A DNA stretch of 64,000 bases from Bacillus sp. NEB1478 (GCF_031582965.1 NZ_CP134049.1:2046001-2110000); one strand, 5' to 3'. Shown: positions 34,829 through 43,936, counted from the first letter of the stretch. The notes: generated by a model from the sequence alone, not told the origin. Program-made: numbers and translations.

Positions 34829-35329
34829 TTAGTTTGGTTCATTTGAATGCTTGTCGAGAAAGTCGTCAAGCCTGTCGAAGCGGTGCACCATACTAGATCG
34901 TCGTTCAGCAAAAAAATTTTCATGGTTCTTTTTCATCAAGCTTAATAATTTTGTGAAATCCTCAACCGTCAACGGCTCTTCCATTTCCACCAGACCCGAT
35001 ACATTTTGTAATTCTTTTAAAAGCTTCTGTTGAATTCTGATATTTTCTCGAAGTCGATCTATTTGAAGCGATACAATTTCGAATGGACTGTAATTGTGAT
35101 CAGCTAGAATCGATTTAACTTCATCGAGTGATAAACCTAGTTCCTTTAATACGAGAATTTGTTGTAGACGTGAAAGATCGGATTCGTTATATAACCTGTA
35201 TCCTGAGTTCGAATAACCAGATGGAGAATACAAGCCAATTTGATCATAATACCGTAATGTTCGAACGGTTAACCCTGTTAATGTGGCAAGTTCCCCAACT
35301 TTCCAATATTCCTTACCTGCAATGATCAT
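34829..35329 (-). CDS. MerR-family regulator (TipA-like)
   Basis: A 166-residue MerR-type regulator. The N-terminal winged helix reads YWKVGELATLTGLTVRTLRYYDQIGL with the usual RTLRYYD. It then has the SGYRLYNESDLSRLQQI wing and a long dimerisation coiled coil (about residues 80-125). The short C-terminal part suits a small ligand pocket or antibiotic sensing. Its promoter has the long spacer with a dyad that MerR proteins act on, so it probably controls its own gene and the SRPBCC gene. It is the regulator of the second accessory module. Confidence 0.87.
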   Translation of the reverse strand: MIIAGKEYWKVGELATLTGLTVRTLRYYDQIGLYSPSGYSNSGYRLYNESDLSRLQQILVLKELGLSLDEVKSILADHNYSPFEIVSLQIDRLRENIRIQQKLLKELQNVSGLVEMEEPLTVEDFTKLLSLMKKNHENFFAERRSSMVHRFDRLDDFLDKHSNEPN

Positions 35330-35367
35330 CCCCTCATTTCGCGCGACTATTAATTACCGGTGGTTTT

Positions 35368-35398
35368 AATATAAACCATTACGTGACGTAAGGGTCAA
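35368..35398 (-). promoter_or_regulatory. MerR-type promoter with 19-bp spacer and dyad operator
   Basis: On the minus strand TTGACC (35393-35398) and TATATT (35368-35373) are 19 bases apart. The spacer holds the perfect 13-base dyad TTACGT-C-ACGTAA (35379-35391). Over-long spacer plus central dyad is the hallmark of MerR-activated promoters. Confidence 0.82.
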
Positions 35399-35616
35399 GT
35401 TAATATATAAAAATTATTTTAATAAAAGTATGGGAAAATTTTATCTGAGTCCTATTCCCCATAGAGCACCCATTCTCTATATAATTTAACCTTAATACAC
35501 AAATTCTTTTTAGGATTACTCTACAATCTGACCTTTAAATTGAATAATTTTTTATGGTTTTGAACAAAAATTTTCTAATTAAATGTATTGATCAACTCAA
35601 ATTTGATTGTTTACAA

Positions 35617-35702
35617 ATGAATTATAAAAATAGTCATAAAAAATTTGGTGGGCAAAATGCGGGTAAACTGGTGGGCATTGATTTATATCTCTTACTTTTT
35701 TA
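35617..35702 (+). pseudogene. Possible integrase C-terminal remnant next to glnA
   Basis: A short open frame reading MNYKNSHKKFGGQNAGKLVG and then IDLYLLLF-stop. The FGGQNAGK-type tail resembles, from memory, the tails of phage-type tyrosine recombinases, but no catalytic part remains. It ends a few bases before the terminator at the glnA end, and part of it recurs at 32530-32573 by copy B. The rest of 35330-35616 upstream, apart from the MerR promoter, is AT-rich and empty. Confidence 0.35.
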
Positions 35703-35708
35703 AGGAAT

Positions 35709-35746
35709 AAGAAAAACCCCTGACACCAATGGTGTCAGGGGTTTTC
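35709..35746 (-). terminator. Terminator of glnA (part of repeat copy A)
   Basis: AAAAACCCCTGACACC-AAT-GGTGTCAGGGGTTTT: strong stem with A and T tracts. The same sequence is present in copy B and, altered, in copy C. Confidence 0.88.
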
Positions 35747-35751
35747 AGGTT

Positions 35752-37086
35752 TTAGTACAAACTCATATATTGTTCGCGTTCCCAAGGGTGAACTTGTGTG
35801 CGGAACATATCCCACTCGATTTCTTTAGCTTCAATGAAATGCTCAGTTGCATGCTCTCCAAGAGCTTTTGTTAACACTTCACTTTTACTTAAGTTCACAA
35901 GTGCTTCTTTCAATGTTGCCGGAAGATCTTTAATACCTTCTGCCTCACGCTCATCTTTATCCATTACATAGATGTTGCGGTCGATTGGCTTTGGAGCGGC
36001 TAATTTGTTCTTAATTCCGTCCAGTCCTGATGCAAGCAATACAGCCATTGCAAGGTAAGGATTAGCTGTTGGATCAACACTTCGAACTTCAATACGTGTG
36101 CTGATTCCTCGAGAAGCAGGAATACGGATAAGCGGGCTTCTGTTTTGCATAGACCATGCTACGTAGCATGGTGCTTCATAACCTGGTACTAGACGCTTAT
36201 AGGAATTAACAGTCGGGTTTGTAATCGCAGTAAAGTCTTGAGCGTGTTTTAGAATACCAGCCAAGAAATGCATTGCTGTTTCACTTAAACCAGTCTCTGA
36301 CTTTTCATCGTAGAATGCGTTTTTTCCATCTTTAAATAGAGACATATTAGCATGCATTCCAGATCCGTTTACTCCAAACAAAGGTTTAGCCATAAATGTT
36401 GCATGAAGACCATGTTTACGTGCGATTGTTTTTACAGCTAGTTTAAATGTTTGAATGTTATCACATGTGTTTACCGCATCAGCATATTTAAAATCGATTT
36501 CGTGCTGACCAGGTGCAACTTCATGGTGAGATGCTTCGATTTCAAAGCCCATGTCCTCAAGCTCTAAAACGATATCTCTACGGCAGTTTTCACCAAGATC
36601 TGTTGGCGCAAGGTCAAAGTATCCGCCTTTATCGTTTAATTCTAGAGTTGGTTCACCTTTATCGTCATTTTTAAACAAGAAGAATTCAGGTTCAGGTCCG
36701 ATATTGAAATCTGTGAAACCTAAGTCTTCCATTTCTTTAAGAACGCGTTTTAAGATTCCACGAGGATCCCCGTTAAATGGAGTTCCGTCCGGGCTGTAAA
36801 TATCACAGATTAAACGAGCAACCTTTCCTTTTTCAGAAGTCCAAGGGAAGATTACCCAAGTATCTAAATCAGGGAAAAGATACATATCTGATTCTTCAAT
36901 TCGTACAAAACCTTCAATAGAAGATCCGTCAAACATCATTTTGTTATCTAGAGCTTTTTCCAGCTGACTTACTGGAATCTCAACATTTTTAATTATACCG
37001 AGTAGGTCTGTGAATTGGAGTCGGATAAATCTTACATTTTCTTCTTTAACGCTTTGGTAAATATCTTCTTTAGTAAACTTTGACAA
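35752..37086 (-). CDS. glnA: Glutamine synthetase, type I
   Basis: Makes glutamine from glutamate, ammonia and ATP, and in Bacillus also signals nitrogen status to GlnR and TnrA. It has 444 residues, the length of the GSI-alpha type of Firmicutes, with no adenylylation-loop tyrosine region. Motifs are [10 protein letters not shown] near 50, PGQHEIDF near 190, [11 protein letters not shown] near 245 and [19 protein letters not shown] near 290, in outline. It is in an operon with glnR, 70 bases upstream. Its last 16 codons and terminator are duplicated at 32.4 and 26.0 kb, suggesting that this 3' end is an insertion target; the gene itself is intact. Confidence 0.96.
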   Translation of the reverse strand: MSKFTKEDIYQSVKEENVRFIRLQFTDLLGIIKNVEIPVSQLEKALDNKMMFDGSSIEGFVRIEESDMYLFPDLDTWVIFPWTSEKGKVARLICDIYSPDGTPFNGDPRGILKRVLKEMEDLGFTDFNIGPEPEFFLFKNDDKGEPTLELNDKGGYFDLAPTDLGENCRRDIVLELEDMGFEIEASHHEVAPGQHEIDFKYADAVNTCDNIQTFKLAVKTIARKHGLHATFMAKPLFGVNGSGMHANMSLFKDGKNAFYDEKSETGLSETAMHFLAGILKHAQDFTAITNPTVNSYKRLVPGYEAPCYVAWSMQNRSPLIRIPASRGISTRIEVRSVDPTANPYLAMAVLLASGLDGIKNKLAAPKPIDRNIYVMDKDEREAEGIKDLPATLKEALVNLSKSEVLTKALGEHATEHFIEAKEIEWDMFRTQVHPWEREQYMSLY

Positions 37087-37156
37087 ATCTTTCTCCTCCT
37101 TATTATATAAAACGCCTTATGGCGAATCATTACCTGTTAAGTATTATTGATCAAAA

Positions 37157-37549
37157 TCAATGAAAAAATCTGGAAAGTTCTCCTTGTATTAAAGATGTCT
37201 TTCCGTGTCTGCCTGCATGAATCAATTCGCGTTTTAAACGTCTATGCAAAGCTGATTCAGAAATTTCTTCAGTTCCATGCTGATTCTTAATAAATTCTGC
37301 AGCTTGTTCATTTAGTTCAAAAACACGTTTAATTCCAGCTAAATTGATACCCTGCTCTAACATCGCTTTAATTTCAAGCAGTTTATCGACATCATTGAAA
37401 GAAAATAAACGACGGTTTCCTTCTGTTCTTGCAGGATGAATCAACTTGTTCTCTTCATAATAGCGAACTTGTCTTGCTGATAATTCAGTCAGCTGCATAA
37501 CAATACTTATTGGAAACAAAGGTAGGTTTCTTCTGTTCATATCGTTCAT
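37157..37549 (-). CDS. glnR: Nitrogen repressor GlnR
   Basis: A 130-residue MerR-family repressor of glnRA and other nitrogen genes, activated by feedback-inhibited glutamine synthetase. The winged helix reads VMQLTELSARQVRYYEENKLI, followed by RTEGNRRLFSFNDVDKLLEI. The C-terminal tail (RHGKTSLIQGELSRFF) is the part that senses glutamine synthetase in B. subtilis. AGGAGG lies upstream of ATG 37547-37549. Its promoter contains two GlnR boxes. Confidence 0.95.
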   Translation of the reverse strand: MNDMNRRNLPLFPISIVMQLTELSARQVRYYEENKLIHPARTEGNRRLFSFNDVDKLLEIKAMLEQGINLAGIKRVFELNEQAAEFIKNQHGTEEISESALHRRLKRELIHAGRHGKTSLIQGELSRFFH

Positions 37550-37578
37550 ATTAACTACCTCCTTTCAACTTATTTTAT

Positions 37579-37630
37579 ATCTTATGTCATAAAAGCTAAC
37601 ATGTCAATCGATATGTTAGAAAAAATAACA
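37579..37630 (-). promoter_or_regulatory. glnRA promoter with two GlnR/TnrA boxes
   Basis: On the minus strand the -35 is TTGACA (37602-37607) and the -10 TAAGAT (37579-37584), with a 17-base spacer. One GlnR box (TGTTA-N7-TGACA, 37585-37601) fills exactly that spacer. A second, perfect TGTTA-N7-TAACA lies just upstream at 37614-37630. This matches the TGTNA-N7-TNACA consensus and the two-site layout of B. subtilis. Confidence 0.9.
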
Positions 37631-37671
37631 TGAATAAAACAAAAAAAAGGCCAGAGCCTCTTTTTATCAAG

Positions 37672-38940
37672 CTATACCGTAACTAACCCTTGTGTCACTA
37701 GTTCATCTACAGCTGAAAGAACAGCGATTTTCACATGTTCAAAGGTAAGTCCCCCTTGAACAAATGCAATATAAGGCGGACGGATTGGACCATCTGCCGT
37801 TAGTTCAATACTCGCACCTTGAATAAATGTTCCGGCTGCCATAATCACATCATCTTCATAACCAGGCATATAGTCAGGATATGGCAATGCAAAAGAATTG
37901 ACTGGAGATGCTTTTTGTATTGCTTGGCAAAACTTAATCATTCTGTCACGATCTTCAAAAATAACAGATTGAATAAGATCCGTTCTTTTAACGTTCCACG
38001 CTGGGCGCGTCTGCATACCAAGCTCTTCAAGAAAAGCAGCAGTGAAAACAGCCCCTTTCAATGCTTGTGCAGTTACATGTGGTGCTAAGAAAAAGCCTTG
38101 ATACATTTCTTGCAGACTATATAATGAAGCTCCTGCTTCTCGTCCTATTCCAGGAGAAGTGAGACGAAAGGAAATTCTGTTAATAAGTGATTCTTTCCCC
38201 GCAATATATCCTCCTGTTTTAGCTAAGCCGCCTCCAGGATTCTTTATTAAAGAACCTGCGATAATATCTGCTCCTGCTTCGGTTGGCTCTATTTGTTCTA
38301 CAAACTCCCCATAGCAGTTATCAACAAAAACGACAAGATCCTTATTAATACCCTTAACAAATTGAATCATTTCTTTTATCTCATCAACTGTAAATGAAGG
38401 GCGGTCTGCGTATCCCTTCGACCGCTGGATTCCAATCATCTTAGTCTTTTCAGAAATTGCTGACCGAACGGCTTCAAAATTAATTGTACCTTCCCTTGTA
38501 AGATCAACATGCTGATATGTAATATTGTATTCTTTTAATGAGCCTTCTCCAGTACCCCTGATGCCGACGATTTCTTCTAATGTATCGTAAGGCTTGCCAG
38601 TAATATAAAGCAGTTCATCACCCGGACGAAGTACACCGAATAAAGAAAGAGAGATAGCATGTGTACCCGAAATGATCTGTGATCGCACAAGTGAAGCTTC
38701 TGCTCCAAATACATCGGCATACACCTTTTCTAAAGTATCTCTACCAGAATCATCATACCCATACCCTGTTGAAGGATGAAAATGATGATCTCCTACCTGA
38801 TTTTTTTGAAAGGCACGGAGCACTTTAAGTTGATTAAATTGTGCAATTTCATCAATTGCTGCATGAACTTCTTTGATTTTTTCAGTGACTTTTTCTGTTG
38901 TCTTTCGTAGATTATCGCCATTTTGAAATAATGAATACAT
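37672..38940 (-). CDS. ynbB: Methionine gamma-lyase family PLP protein (YnbB-like)
   Basis: A 422-residue PLP-dependent protein of the Cys/Met metabolism (aluminium resistance protein) group. Conserved pieces are STGYGYDDSGRDTLEKVYADVFGAE near residue 57, VFVDNCYGEFVEQIEPTEAGADI near 205, and the PLP lysine context AGSLIKNPGGGLAKTGGYIAG near 230. The reaction in Bacillus is not known. It follows hflX by one base and precedes glnR, the same order as ynbA-ynbB-glnR in B. subtilis. Confidence 0.9.
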   Translation of the reverse strand: MYSLFQNGDNLRKTTEKVTEKIKEVHAAIDEIAQFNQLKVLRAFQKNQVGDHHFHPSTGYGYDDSGRDTLEKVYADVFGAEASLVRSQIISGTHAISLSLFGVLRPGDELLYITGKPYDTLEEIVGIRGTGEGSLKEYNITYQHVDLTREGTINFEAVRSAISEKTKMIGIQRSKGYADRPSFTVDEIKEMIQFVKGINKDLVVFVDNCYGEFVEQIEPTEAGADIIAGSLIKNPGGGLAKTGGYIAGKESLINRISFRLTSPGIGREAGASLYSLQEMYQGFFLAPHVTAQALKGAVFTAAFLEELGMQTRPAWNVKRTDLIQSVIFEDRDRMIKFCQAIQKASPVNSFALPYPDYMPGYEDDVIMAAGTFIQGASIELTADGPIRPPYIAFVQGGLTFEHVKIAVLSAVDELVTQGLVTV

Positions 38941-38941
38941 A

Positions 38942-40198
38942 TTACTCTCCTTTGTTGCTTATAGACTCTATTGATGTTGATGCATGTGCATACCCTTTGC
39001 ATTCATAAGTTTGTTTCTCTTTGTTAAATTCCTGATTGAGCATGATGGTTTCTGAGCGGAGTCTTGAGAGCAGTTTCCCGTCATGTGCAGGCACTTCAAT
39101 TTGATAGTACGTTAGTTGCTTTACTACCTCTTTTTCAATAGCAGAAAGAAGCTCAGAAATATCATTTTCTGAAAGGGCAGAAATAGAGATCGAAGGGTTT
39201 TCAGGAATGAATTGATTACCAAATTGATCTTTCTTATTGTAAACGGTCAACATCGGAATGTGACTTGCTTTAAGATCGTTCAGTATACGATTTACTGTTT
39301 TTTCATGCTGTGAACGATCCTCACTTGAGCCGTCAATTACGTGAATGAGAAGATTTGCTTCTGCAGCTTCTTCTAAAGTAGATCTAAAGGCTGCAATCAG
39401 TGAAGTTGGAAGATCTTGAATAAAACCGACCGTATCAGTAAGAAGCATCTGAAATCCACTTTTGAGCCTTACTTTACGAGTTAACGGATCCAAAGTAGCG
39501 AAAAGCTTATCTTCTTCATAACTATCTGCTTCTGCCAGCTTATTAAAAATCGTTGATTTACCAGCGTTCGTATATCCTACAAGAGCCGCTTGGAAAGCAC
39601 CCTGATGCTTTCTGCGTTCTCGATATCTTTCTCGATGGCTGACAACTTGATTAATCTGCTGTTTAAGTTCATGGATGCGGAAACGAATATGTCGTCTATC
39701 TTTTTCAAGTTTTGTTTCACCAGGACCTCTTGTCCCAATTCCTCCCCCAAGCCTGGACAGTGTTGCTCCAATTCCAGAAAGTCTTGGCAATAAATATTCT
39801 AACTGTGCTAGCTCCACTTGCAATATTCCTTCACGAGTTTTAGCACGCTGCGCAAAAATATCTAAAATCAATTGAGTGCGATCAATAATTCTCGCGTTGA
39901 AATGGTTTGATAAATTACGTACTTGAGATGGTGATAATTCACTATTGAAAATGATTAAATCTGCTTCAAGTTCTTCTTCAAGAGCAATAATTTCTTCTAC
40001 CTTTCCTTTACCAATAAAAGTAGCTGAATCATACCTTTCTCTTTTTTGCGAAACAACCGCACATACTGTTCCATTAGCTGTTTTTGTAAGTGATTTTAAT
40101 TCTTCCATTGAATAAAAAAAACGCTCGTCGTTCTGTCTAGGAAGTTGACAGCCGACGAGAATAGCTTTTTCCTGAACTGAATCATTATGTCTGTTCAA
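38942..40198 (-). CDS. hflX: Ribosome-associated GTPase HflX
   Basis: A 418-residue GTPase that binds the 50S subunit and splits stalled or hibernating ribosomes. The N-terminal HflX domain has [10 protein letters not shown] near 60, with a basic coiled linker ([17 protein letters not shown]). The G domain starts near 200: G1 [10 protein letters not shown]3 DTVGF, G4 [16 protein letters not shown] before the G domain is typical. The start is TTG at 40196-40198. It is co-directional with ynbB, in an apparent operon. Confidence 0.92.
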   Translation of the reverse strand: MNRHNDSVQEKAILVGCQLPRQNDERFFYSMEELKSLTKTANGTVCAVVSQKRERYDSATFIGKGKVEEIIALEEELEADLIIFNSELSPSQVRNLSNHFNARIIDRTQLILDIFAQRAKTREGILQVELAQLEYLLPRLSGIGATLSRLGGGIGTRGPGETKLEKDRRHIRFRIHELKQQINQVVSHRERYRERRKHQGAFQAALVGYTNAGKSTIFNKLAEADSYEEDKLFATLDPLTRKVRLKSGFQMLLTDTVGFIQDLPTSLIAAFRSTLEEAAEANLLIHVIDGSSEDRSQHEKTVNRILNDLKASHIPMLTVYNKKDQFGNQFIPENPSISISALSENDISELLSAIEKEVVKQLTYYQIEVPAHDGKLLSRLRSETIMLNQEFNKEKQTYECKGYAHASTSIESISNKGE

Positions 40199-40237
40199 AG
40201 TAACGATCCCTGCTTTCCATAGTCTCCTATCATCATA

Positions 40238-41188
40238 TCAAATCAATTCAGGTTCTTCTAGCACCAGGTCATCACTTTGAATTGTCATCAAGGTTTTCTT
40301 ATCTGGCTGAACATTTTTCAGAAGTCTTACAGATTGTCTTCTTATTGCCTTTTCAATCATATTCCTAACGTATCTTCCGTTTGAAAAGGTAGTGCTGGCT
40401 GAAGTCCTAACTCTTTCAATGTGCTGTTTAAATTTCCATTCACATTCTTTCGTAAAAACATATTCACGATCAAGCAGCATTCTTTTACTGATTTCCATCA
40501 ATTCATCAATATTATAATCAGGAAAAGAAATGACTAAAGGAAACCTAGAGGGCAAACCTGGATTTAATTTTAAAAAACGCTCCATCTCATTAGAGTAGCC
40601 AGCCAATATTAAAATAAAATCATGCTGCTGGTCCTCCATCGCTTTCACTAATGTATCGATGGCTTCTTTTCCAAAATCCTTCTCACCGCCTCTTCCTAAA
40701 GAATAGGCCTCATCTATAAATAGGATTCCACCACTGGCTTTTTTTAATAATTCTCTTGTCTTTTGTGCAGTATGACCAATATATTCACCGACAAGATCCG
40801 CTCTTTCAGCTTCGATTAAATGACCTTTCGTTAATACCTTCATTTCATGGAATAGTGTACCTAATTTGCGTGCAACAGTCGTTTTTCCTGTACCCGGGTT
40901 GCCTTTAAACAGCATATGAAGTGATTGTTTCTCGGCTTTCATTCCCATTTCTTGACGGCATTTGTTAATGTGAAGCCATGCATAGATTTCTTTTACATGA
41001 TATTTTAATTCTTCCATTCCAACTAGCTTATTCAAGTCTTGTTCAATTTTAAGTAATGGGAGATGCTGATCTAATGCTTTAGCTTTACCAACCATCGCAC
41101 TTGCTTCATCAACTCTTATTTTTTCATTGCCCTGATTCAGTACAATGTTAATTTGCCGCTGCTTTTTAATAGCCATTGGTTCATTCAA
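40238..41188 (-). CDS. spoVK: Stage V sporulation protein K, AAA ATPase
   Basis: A 316-residue AAA+ ATPase of the CbxX/CfqX type, needed for spore maturation in B. subtilis and expressed in the mother cell. Walker A is FKGNPGTGKTTVARKL near residue 95, Walker B GGILFIDEAYSLGR near 150, and the Arg finger region LPSRFPLVISFPDY near 218. SpoVK precedes hflX on the same strand as in B. subtilis. Length is standard. Confidence 0.92.
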   Translation of the reverse strand: MNEPMAIKKQRQINIVLNQGNEKIRVDEASAMVGKAKALDQHLPLLKIEQDLNKLVGMEELKYHVKEIYAWLHINKCRQEMGMKAEKQSLHMLFKGNPGTGKTTVARKLGTLFHEMKVLTKGHLIEAERADLVGEYIGHTAQKTRELLKKASGGILFIDEAYSLGRGGEKDFGKEAIDTLVKAMEDQQHDFILILAGYSNEMERFLKLNPGLPSRFPLVISFPDYNIDELMEISKRMLLDREYVFTKECEWKFKQHIERVRTSASTTFSNGRYVRNMIEKAIRRQSVRLLKNVQPDKKTLMTIQSDDLVLEEPELI

Positions 41189-41459
41189 ATGCGTCCACCC
41201 CTCTTTAAGCCATTCAAAACATTTATCGCATTTTTCTAATCTTATGTGACAAATGCCTATTTCATTTGCATTGCACTATTATCAATTTATGATTGAAAGT
41301 CATAATCTACTACAATGTCCAAATTGTTTTTCGATTTCATAACTGTAAGCGCTTACTATTTTCAGATGAATAAAAATACTCAAGAATGTAACTTTTCCAT
41401 GATATGTTATGTATGGAATGAACCAAGTATAGATTTATATGGAAGAAGGAAGACAGGAT

Positions 41460-42080
41460 TTGAATACAAAAATTCAAAAAAGCTTAGCCATCTTAGCCGG
41501 CTTATTTTTAACTGCAGCGGGAATGAAGATCTTAAACATTCATTCGCTAACTTTTGGCGGAACGGCCGGAATTGCGACTTTAGGCTCTTTCTTAAGCAAT
41601 TGGTCTTGGGGAATATTATTTTTAATTGTTAATCTGCCATTTTTCATCCTTTCGATAAGAAAATTAGGATGGACATTTTCAATATCTACATTTTTATGTA
41701 TATTGCTTGTTTCGGCCATTACAGATTTATTAACCTACATCCATTTCCCAACGGTCACACCTATCTTTGCGTCTTTATTCGCAGGAACATTAATAGGTGT
41801 TGGTGTTAGTTTGGTGTTAAATTCCGGTGCTTCATTAGGCGGAATACACATATTAGCTTTATACCTGGAACAAAAGTCAAATATTAACCGCGGCCTCACA
41901 TTATTTGTAACTGATTTTATGATCGTATCTTCTGCTATTGTTATTGTAGGTTTTAACAATGCATTTATATCTATTTTTTCTATATCAATTGCCTCATTCA
42001 TAGTGGGTAAATTAAAAGCTAAATCTCCTGCCATTGAATATGAAGTTGATGAATCAATAGATGCTGTAAGAAATAATTAA
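41460..42080 (+). CDS. YitT-family (DUF161) membrane protein, short form
   Basis: A 206-residue membrane protein with about five helices, matching the membrane half of YitT proteins (GGTAGIATLGSFL, LNSGASLGGIHILALYLEQKSNINRG in outline). It lacks the cytosolic DUF2179 domain that full-length members (about 280 residues) carry. TTG at 41460 is chosen because AAGGA lies 9 bases upstream; an ATG at 41439 has no ribosome site. It is a single gene with its own terminator. The transported substrate, if any, is unknown. Confidence 0.8.
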   Translation: MNTKIQKSLAILAGLFLTAAGMKILNIHSLTFGGTAGIATLGSFLSNWSWGILFLIVNLPFFILSIRKLGWTFSISTFLCILLVSAITDLLTYIHFPTVTPIFASLFAGTLIGVGVSLVLNSGASLGGIHILALYLEQKSNINRGLTLFVTDFMIVSSAIVIVGFNNAFISIFSISIASFIVGKLKAKSPAIEYEVDESIDAVRNN

Positions 42081-42117
42081 AAGCATTCTCCATTAAATTA
42101 TGGAGAATGCTTTTTAA
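42080..42117 (+). terminator. Terminator after YitT-like gene
   Basis: AAAAGCATTCTCCAT-TAAAT-TATGGAGAATGCTTTTT: long stem and T tract. Confidence 0.88.
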
Positions 42118-42121
42118 TTTG

Positions 42122-42161
42122 AATACAAGGTTACATAACATACATTATGTAACCTTGTATT
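42122..42161. repeat. Perfect 17-bp inverted repeat
   Basis: AATACAAGGTTACATAA and TTATGTAACCTTGTATT flank a 6-base loop. No T tract follows on either strand. It could end the YhcN-type transcript or be a protein-binding dyad. Confidence 0.75.
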
Positions 42162-42206
42162 AATGCTGTCCTTTTATGTCATTTTGTGCGCTTGCTTAGG
42201 AAATAA

Positions 42207-42800
42207 TTATTCATACAGATCATCTCGATGTTGATCCATATTTTCATGCATTTCTTGTCTTTCTGTTGATTGATATTGACCTTTAACTGGTTTTATCTTA
42301 CTAATAATTTGCCCCATCTCGTTATAAACCCCTCTGTGAAGCTGATGACGCTTACCTTGCGCAACCTTTTCTCCAAGTCGCTTGATGTCGGCAATTTTGT
42401 CTGGATCCGTCGTAATTGCTGCATTCCTGCCTTGCGCATTCTCTTTTAATACATCATAAACTTCAGTTCTCAGTTTTTCGTTTTCTTGTCCAGGCTGTAC
42501 TTTTGTAAGTGGATCAATTCCAACTAACGTAAATGTCCCGCTTACGATTACATAAGCCTTCTTAACGCCTGGAATATTTTCAGCAAGCTTAACTAAATCT
42601 TTTGATTGGTGAACCTCCCCACTCTTTCTTTCCACTAAAGGTGAATCGATTTGTGAGTTTGGTTCTCTTCCAGCTTTTGTATTTTTAATTTGCTTTGTTT
42701 CTTCTGTGCTTTCTTGGTTGGGCTTTTTATTCGTTCCGCAAGCTGTTAATCCTGTTAATACTATAAAAAGTGCCAGTAAGATTCCAAAATATTTTCTCAT
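42207..42800 (-). CDS. YhcN/YlaJ-family sporulation lipoprotein
   Basis: A 197-residue lipoprotein with a signal helix and lipobox LTAC (Cys21). The mature protein starts with a Lys/Asn/Glu-rich linker. The domain has HQSKDLVKLAENIPGVKKAYVIVSG near 65 (in outline), then GIDPLTKV and KENAQGRNAAITTDPDKIADIKRL, typical of YhcN/YlaJ proteins found in the inner spore membrane and linked to germination. The C-terminus is hydrophilic (QHRDDLYE). It is divergent from the recombinase-like gene. Confidence 0.87.
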   Translation of the reverse strand: MRKYFGILLALFIVLTGLTACGTNKKPNQESTEETKQIKNTKAGREPNSQIDSPLVERKSGEVHQSKDLVKLAENIPGVKKAYVIVSGTFTLVGIDPLTKVQPGQENEKLRTEVYDVLKENAQGRNAAITTDPDKIADIKRLGEKVAQGKRHQLHRGVYNEMGQIISKIKPVKGQYQSTERQEMHENMDQHRDDLYE

Positions 42801-42905
42801 TTATTTTCCATCCCTTTTTTACTTAGTGTTTGTATGAAGTTAAGTGAAATATGCAAAATAATGCACCTTTGTTATAATGGGAAAAACAGGTTACAGGAGG
42901 CAATA

Positions 42906-43883
42906 ATGGAAGAGTATCCACATTTACCGGATTATGCTCAGCTCTTTATTGACCATTTACAAAAAAAAGACCGAAAAAAAAGTACTATAAAAAGATATTA
43001 TTATGATTTACTTGATTTTTTTGCTTGGATTAGAGTGATGAAAAAGAGTGATGATCTTAACATTATCCAAAACCTAAATAAAGAACAATTAAGTGAGTAT
43101 TTTCTATTTCTTACAGAGCAAAGAGAATACAGCGCATCCACGACAAATAGGGTATTTACTGTAACGAAAAGTTTATTTCACTTTCTCCAAGTTCAAAAAC
43201 TAATAAAAGAAAACCCTTTTAAGGACTTTGATCAAAAATGGGAAGAAGACAAACACTTTAAAAATGAGGATTTTATAACAGAAGAAGAATATGTACAGCT
43301 TTTTCAAATTCTTTCGTCTTATGAAGGATTAACTGAAAAACAGCAAAAGTTCAGACATTTATTAATAAAAAGAAACGAAGCAATTGTAACATTGCTTTAC
43401 AAATATGGACTTACCCTTCAGGAATTAGCCAATATCGAGATGAAAGATGTTAAATTTACAGAGCATCTGTTAACAGTGAAGAACAATGAAAACAAACGGA
43501 CCCTATCTCTGGAAAAAGAAATACAGCGATTGTTATATGCGTATTTGGAAAACATTCCAGATCTTATAAAGCCAAGGAAATATTCTTCAGATCGATTTTT
43601 TATAGCTTTTGATTACCAGAGAGGTACATATCGCTTTGATTACAGTAATTATGAACCAAAACCATTAACAGTTATTGCGATTCAAAAAATGTTAAGGCAG
43701 GAAATTAAACGCTCTGGCCTAAGAGATGGCGTAAGTTCCCATCACTTAAGAAGAACAGCGATATTAAATTTTGCTGTAAGAAATAATTCTACTAAGGAAA
43801 TACAGGCATGGTTTGGTCTGAAGTCTCCACTAACTGTAAATAGGTATGAACATTATATAAGAGAAAAAGAAACGATCGTTTAA
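42906..43883 (+). CDS. XerC-like tyrosine recombinase with altered active site
   Basis: A 325-residue protein with the two-domain layout of Xer recombinases: an N-terminal SAM-like DNA-binding domain (LFIDHLQKKDRKKSTIKRYYYDL) and a C-terminal catalytic domain from about residue 120. ATG 42906 has AGGAGG at 42895-42900. The box I arginine of the usual TGLR-x-SEL is Thr (YGLTLQELANIE). Box II is HHLRRTAIL (His and Arg kept). The following GH is GL, and the nucleophile Tyr is present in NRYEHY. With Arg I and the late His missing, strand cleavage is doubtful. It sits between a sporulation lipoprotein gene and hfq, with no repeats or cargo around it. Confidence 0.82.
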   Translation: MEEYPHLPDYAQLFIDHLQKKDRKKSTIKRYYYDLLDFFAWIRVMKKSDDLNIIQNLNKEQLSEYFLFLTEQREYSASTTNRVFTVTKSLFHFLQVQKLIKENPFKDFDQKWEEDKHFKNEDFITEEEYVQLFQILSSYEGLTEKQQKFRHLLIKRNEAIVTLLYKYGLTLQELANIEMKDVKFTEHLLTVKNNENKRTLSLEKEIQRLLYAYLENIPDLIKPRKYSSDRFFIAFDYQRGTYRFDYSNYEPKPLTVIAIQKMLRQEIKRSGLRDGVSSHHLRRTAILNFAVRNNSTKEIQAWFGLKSPLTVNRYEHYIREKETIV

Positions 43884-43889
43884 TAAAGC

Positions 43890-43936
43890 GAAAACTCCCC
43901 GCACTCTTTTTTAGAGAATGCTGGGAGTAATTTTTT
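43890..43936 (+). terminator. Terminator after recombinase-like gene
   Basis: ACTCCC and GGGAGT form the base of a hairpin with inner GCA/TGC pairing, followed by AATTTTTTTA. Confidence 0.75.

Noticed and set aside
35617..35702. An intact small gene beside glnA
   Set aside because: It is too short, lacks a ribosome site, and part of it recurs in decayed form at 32.5 kb, so a gene remnant is more likely.
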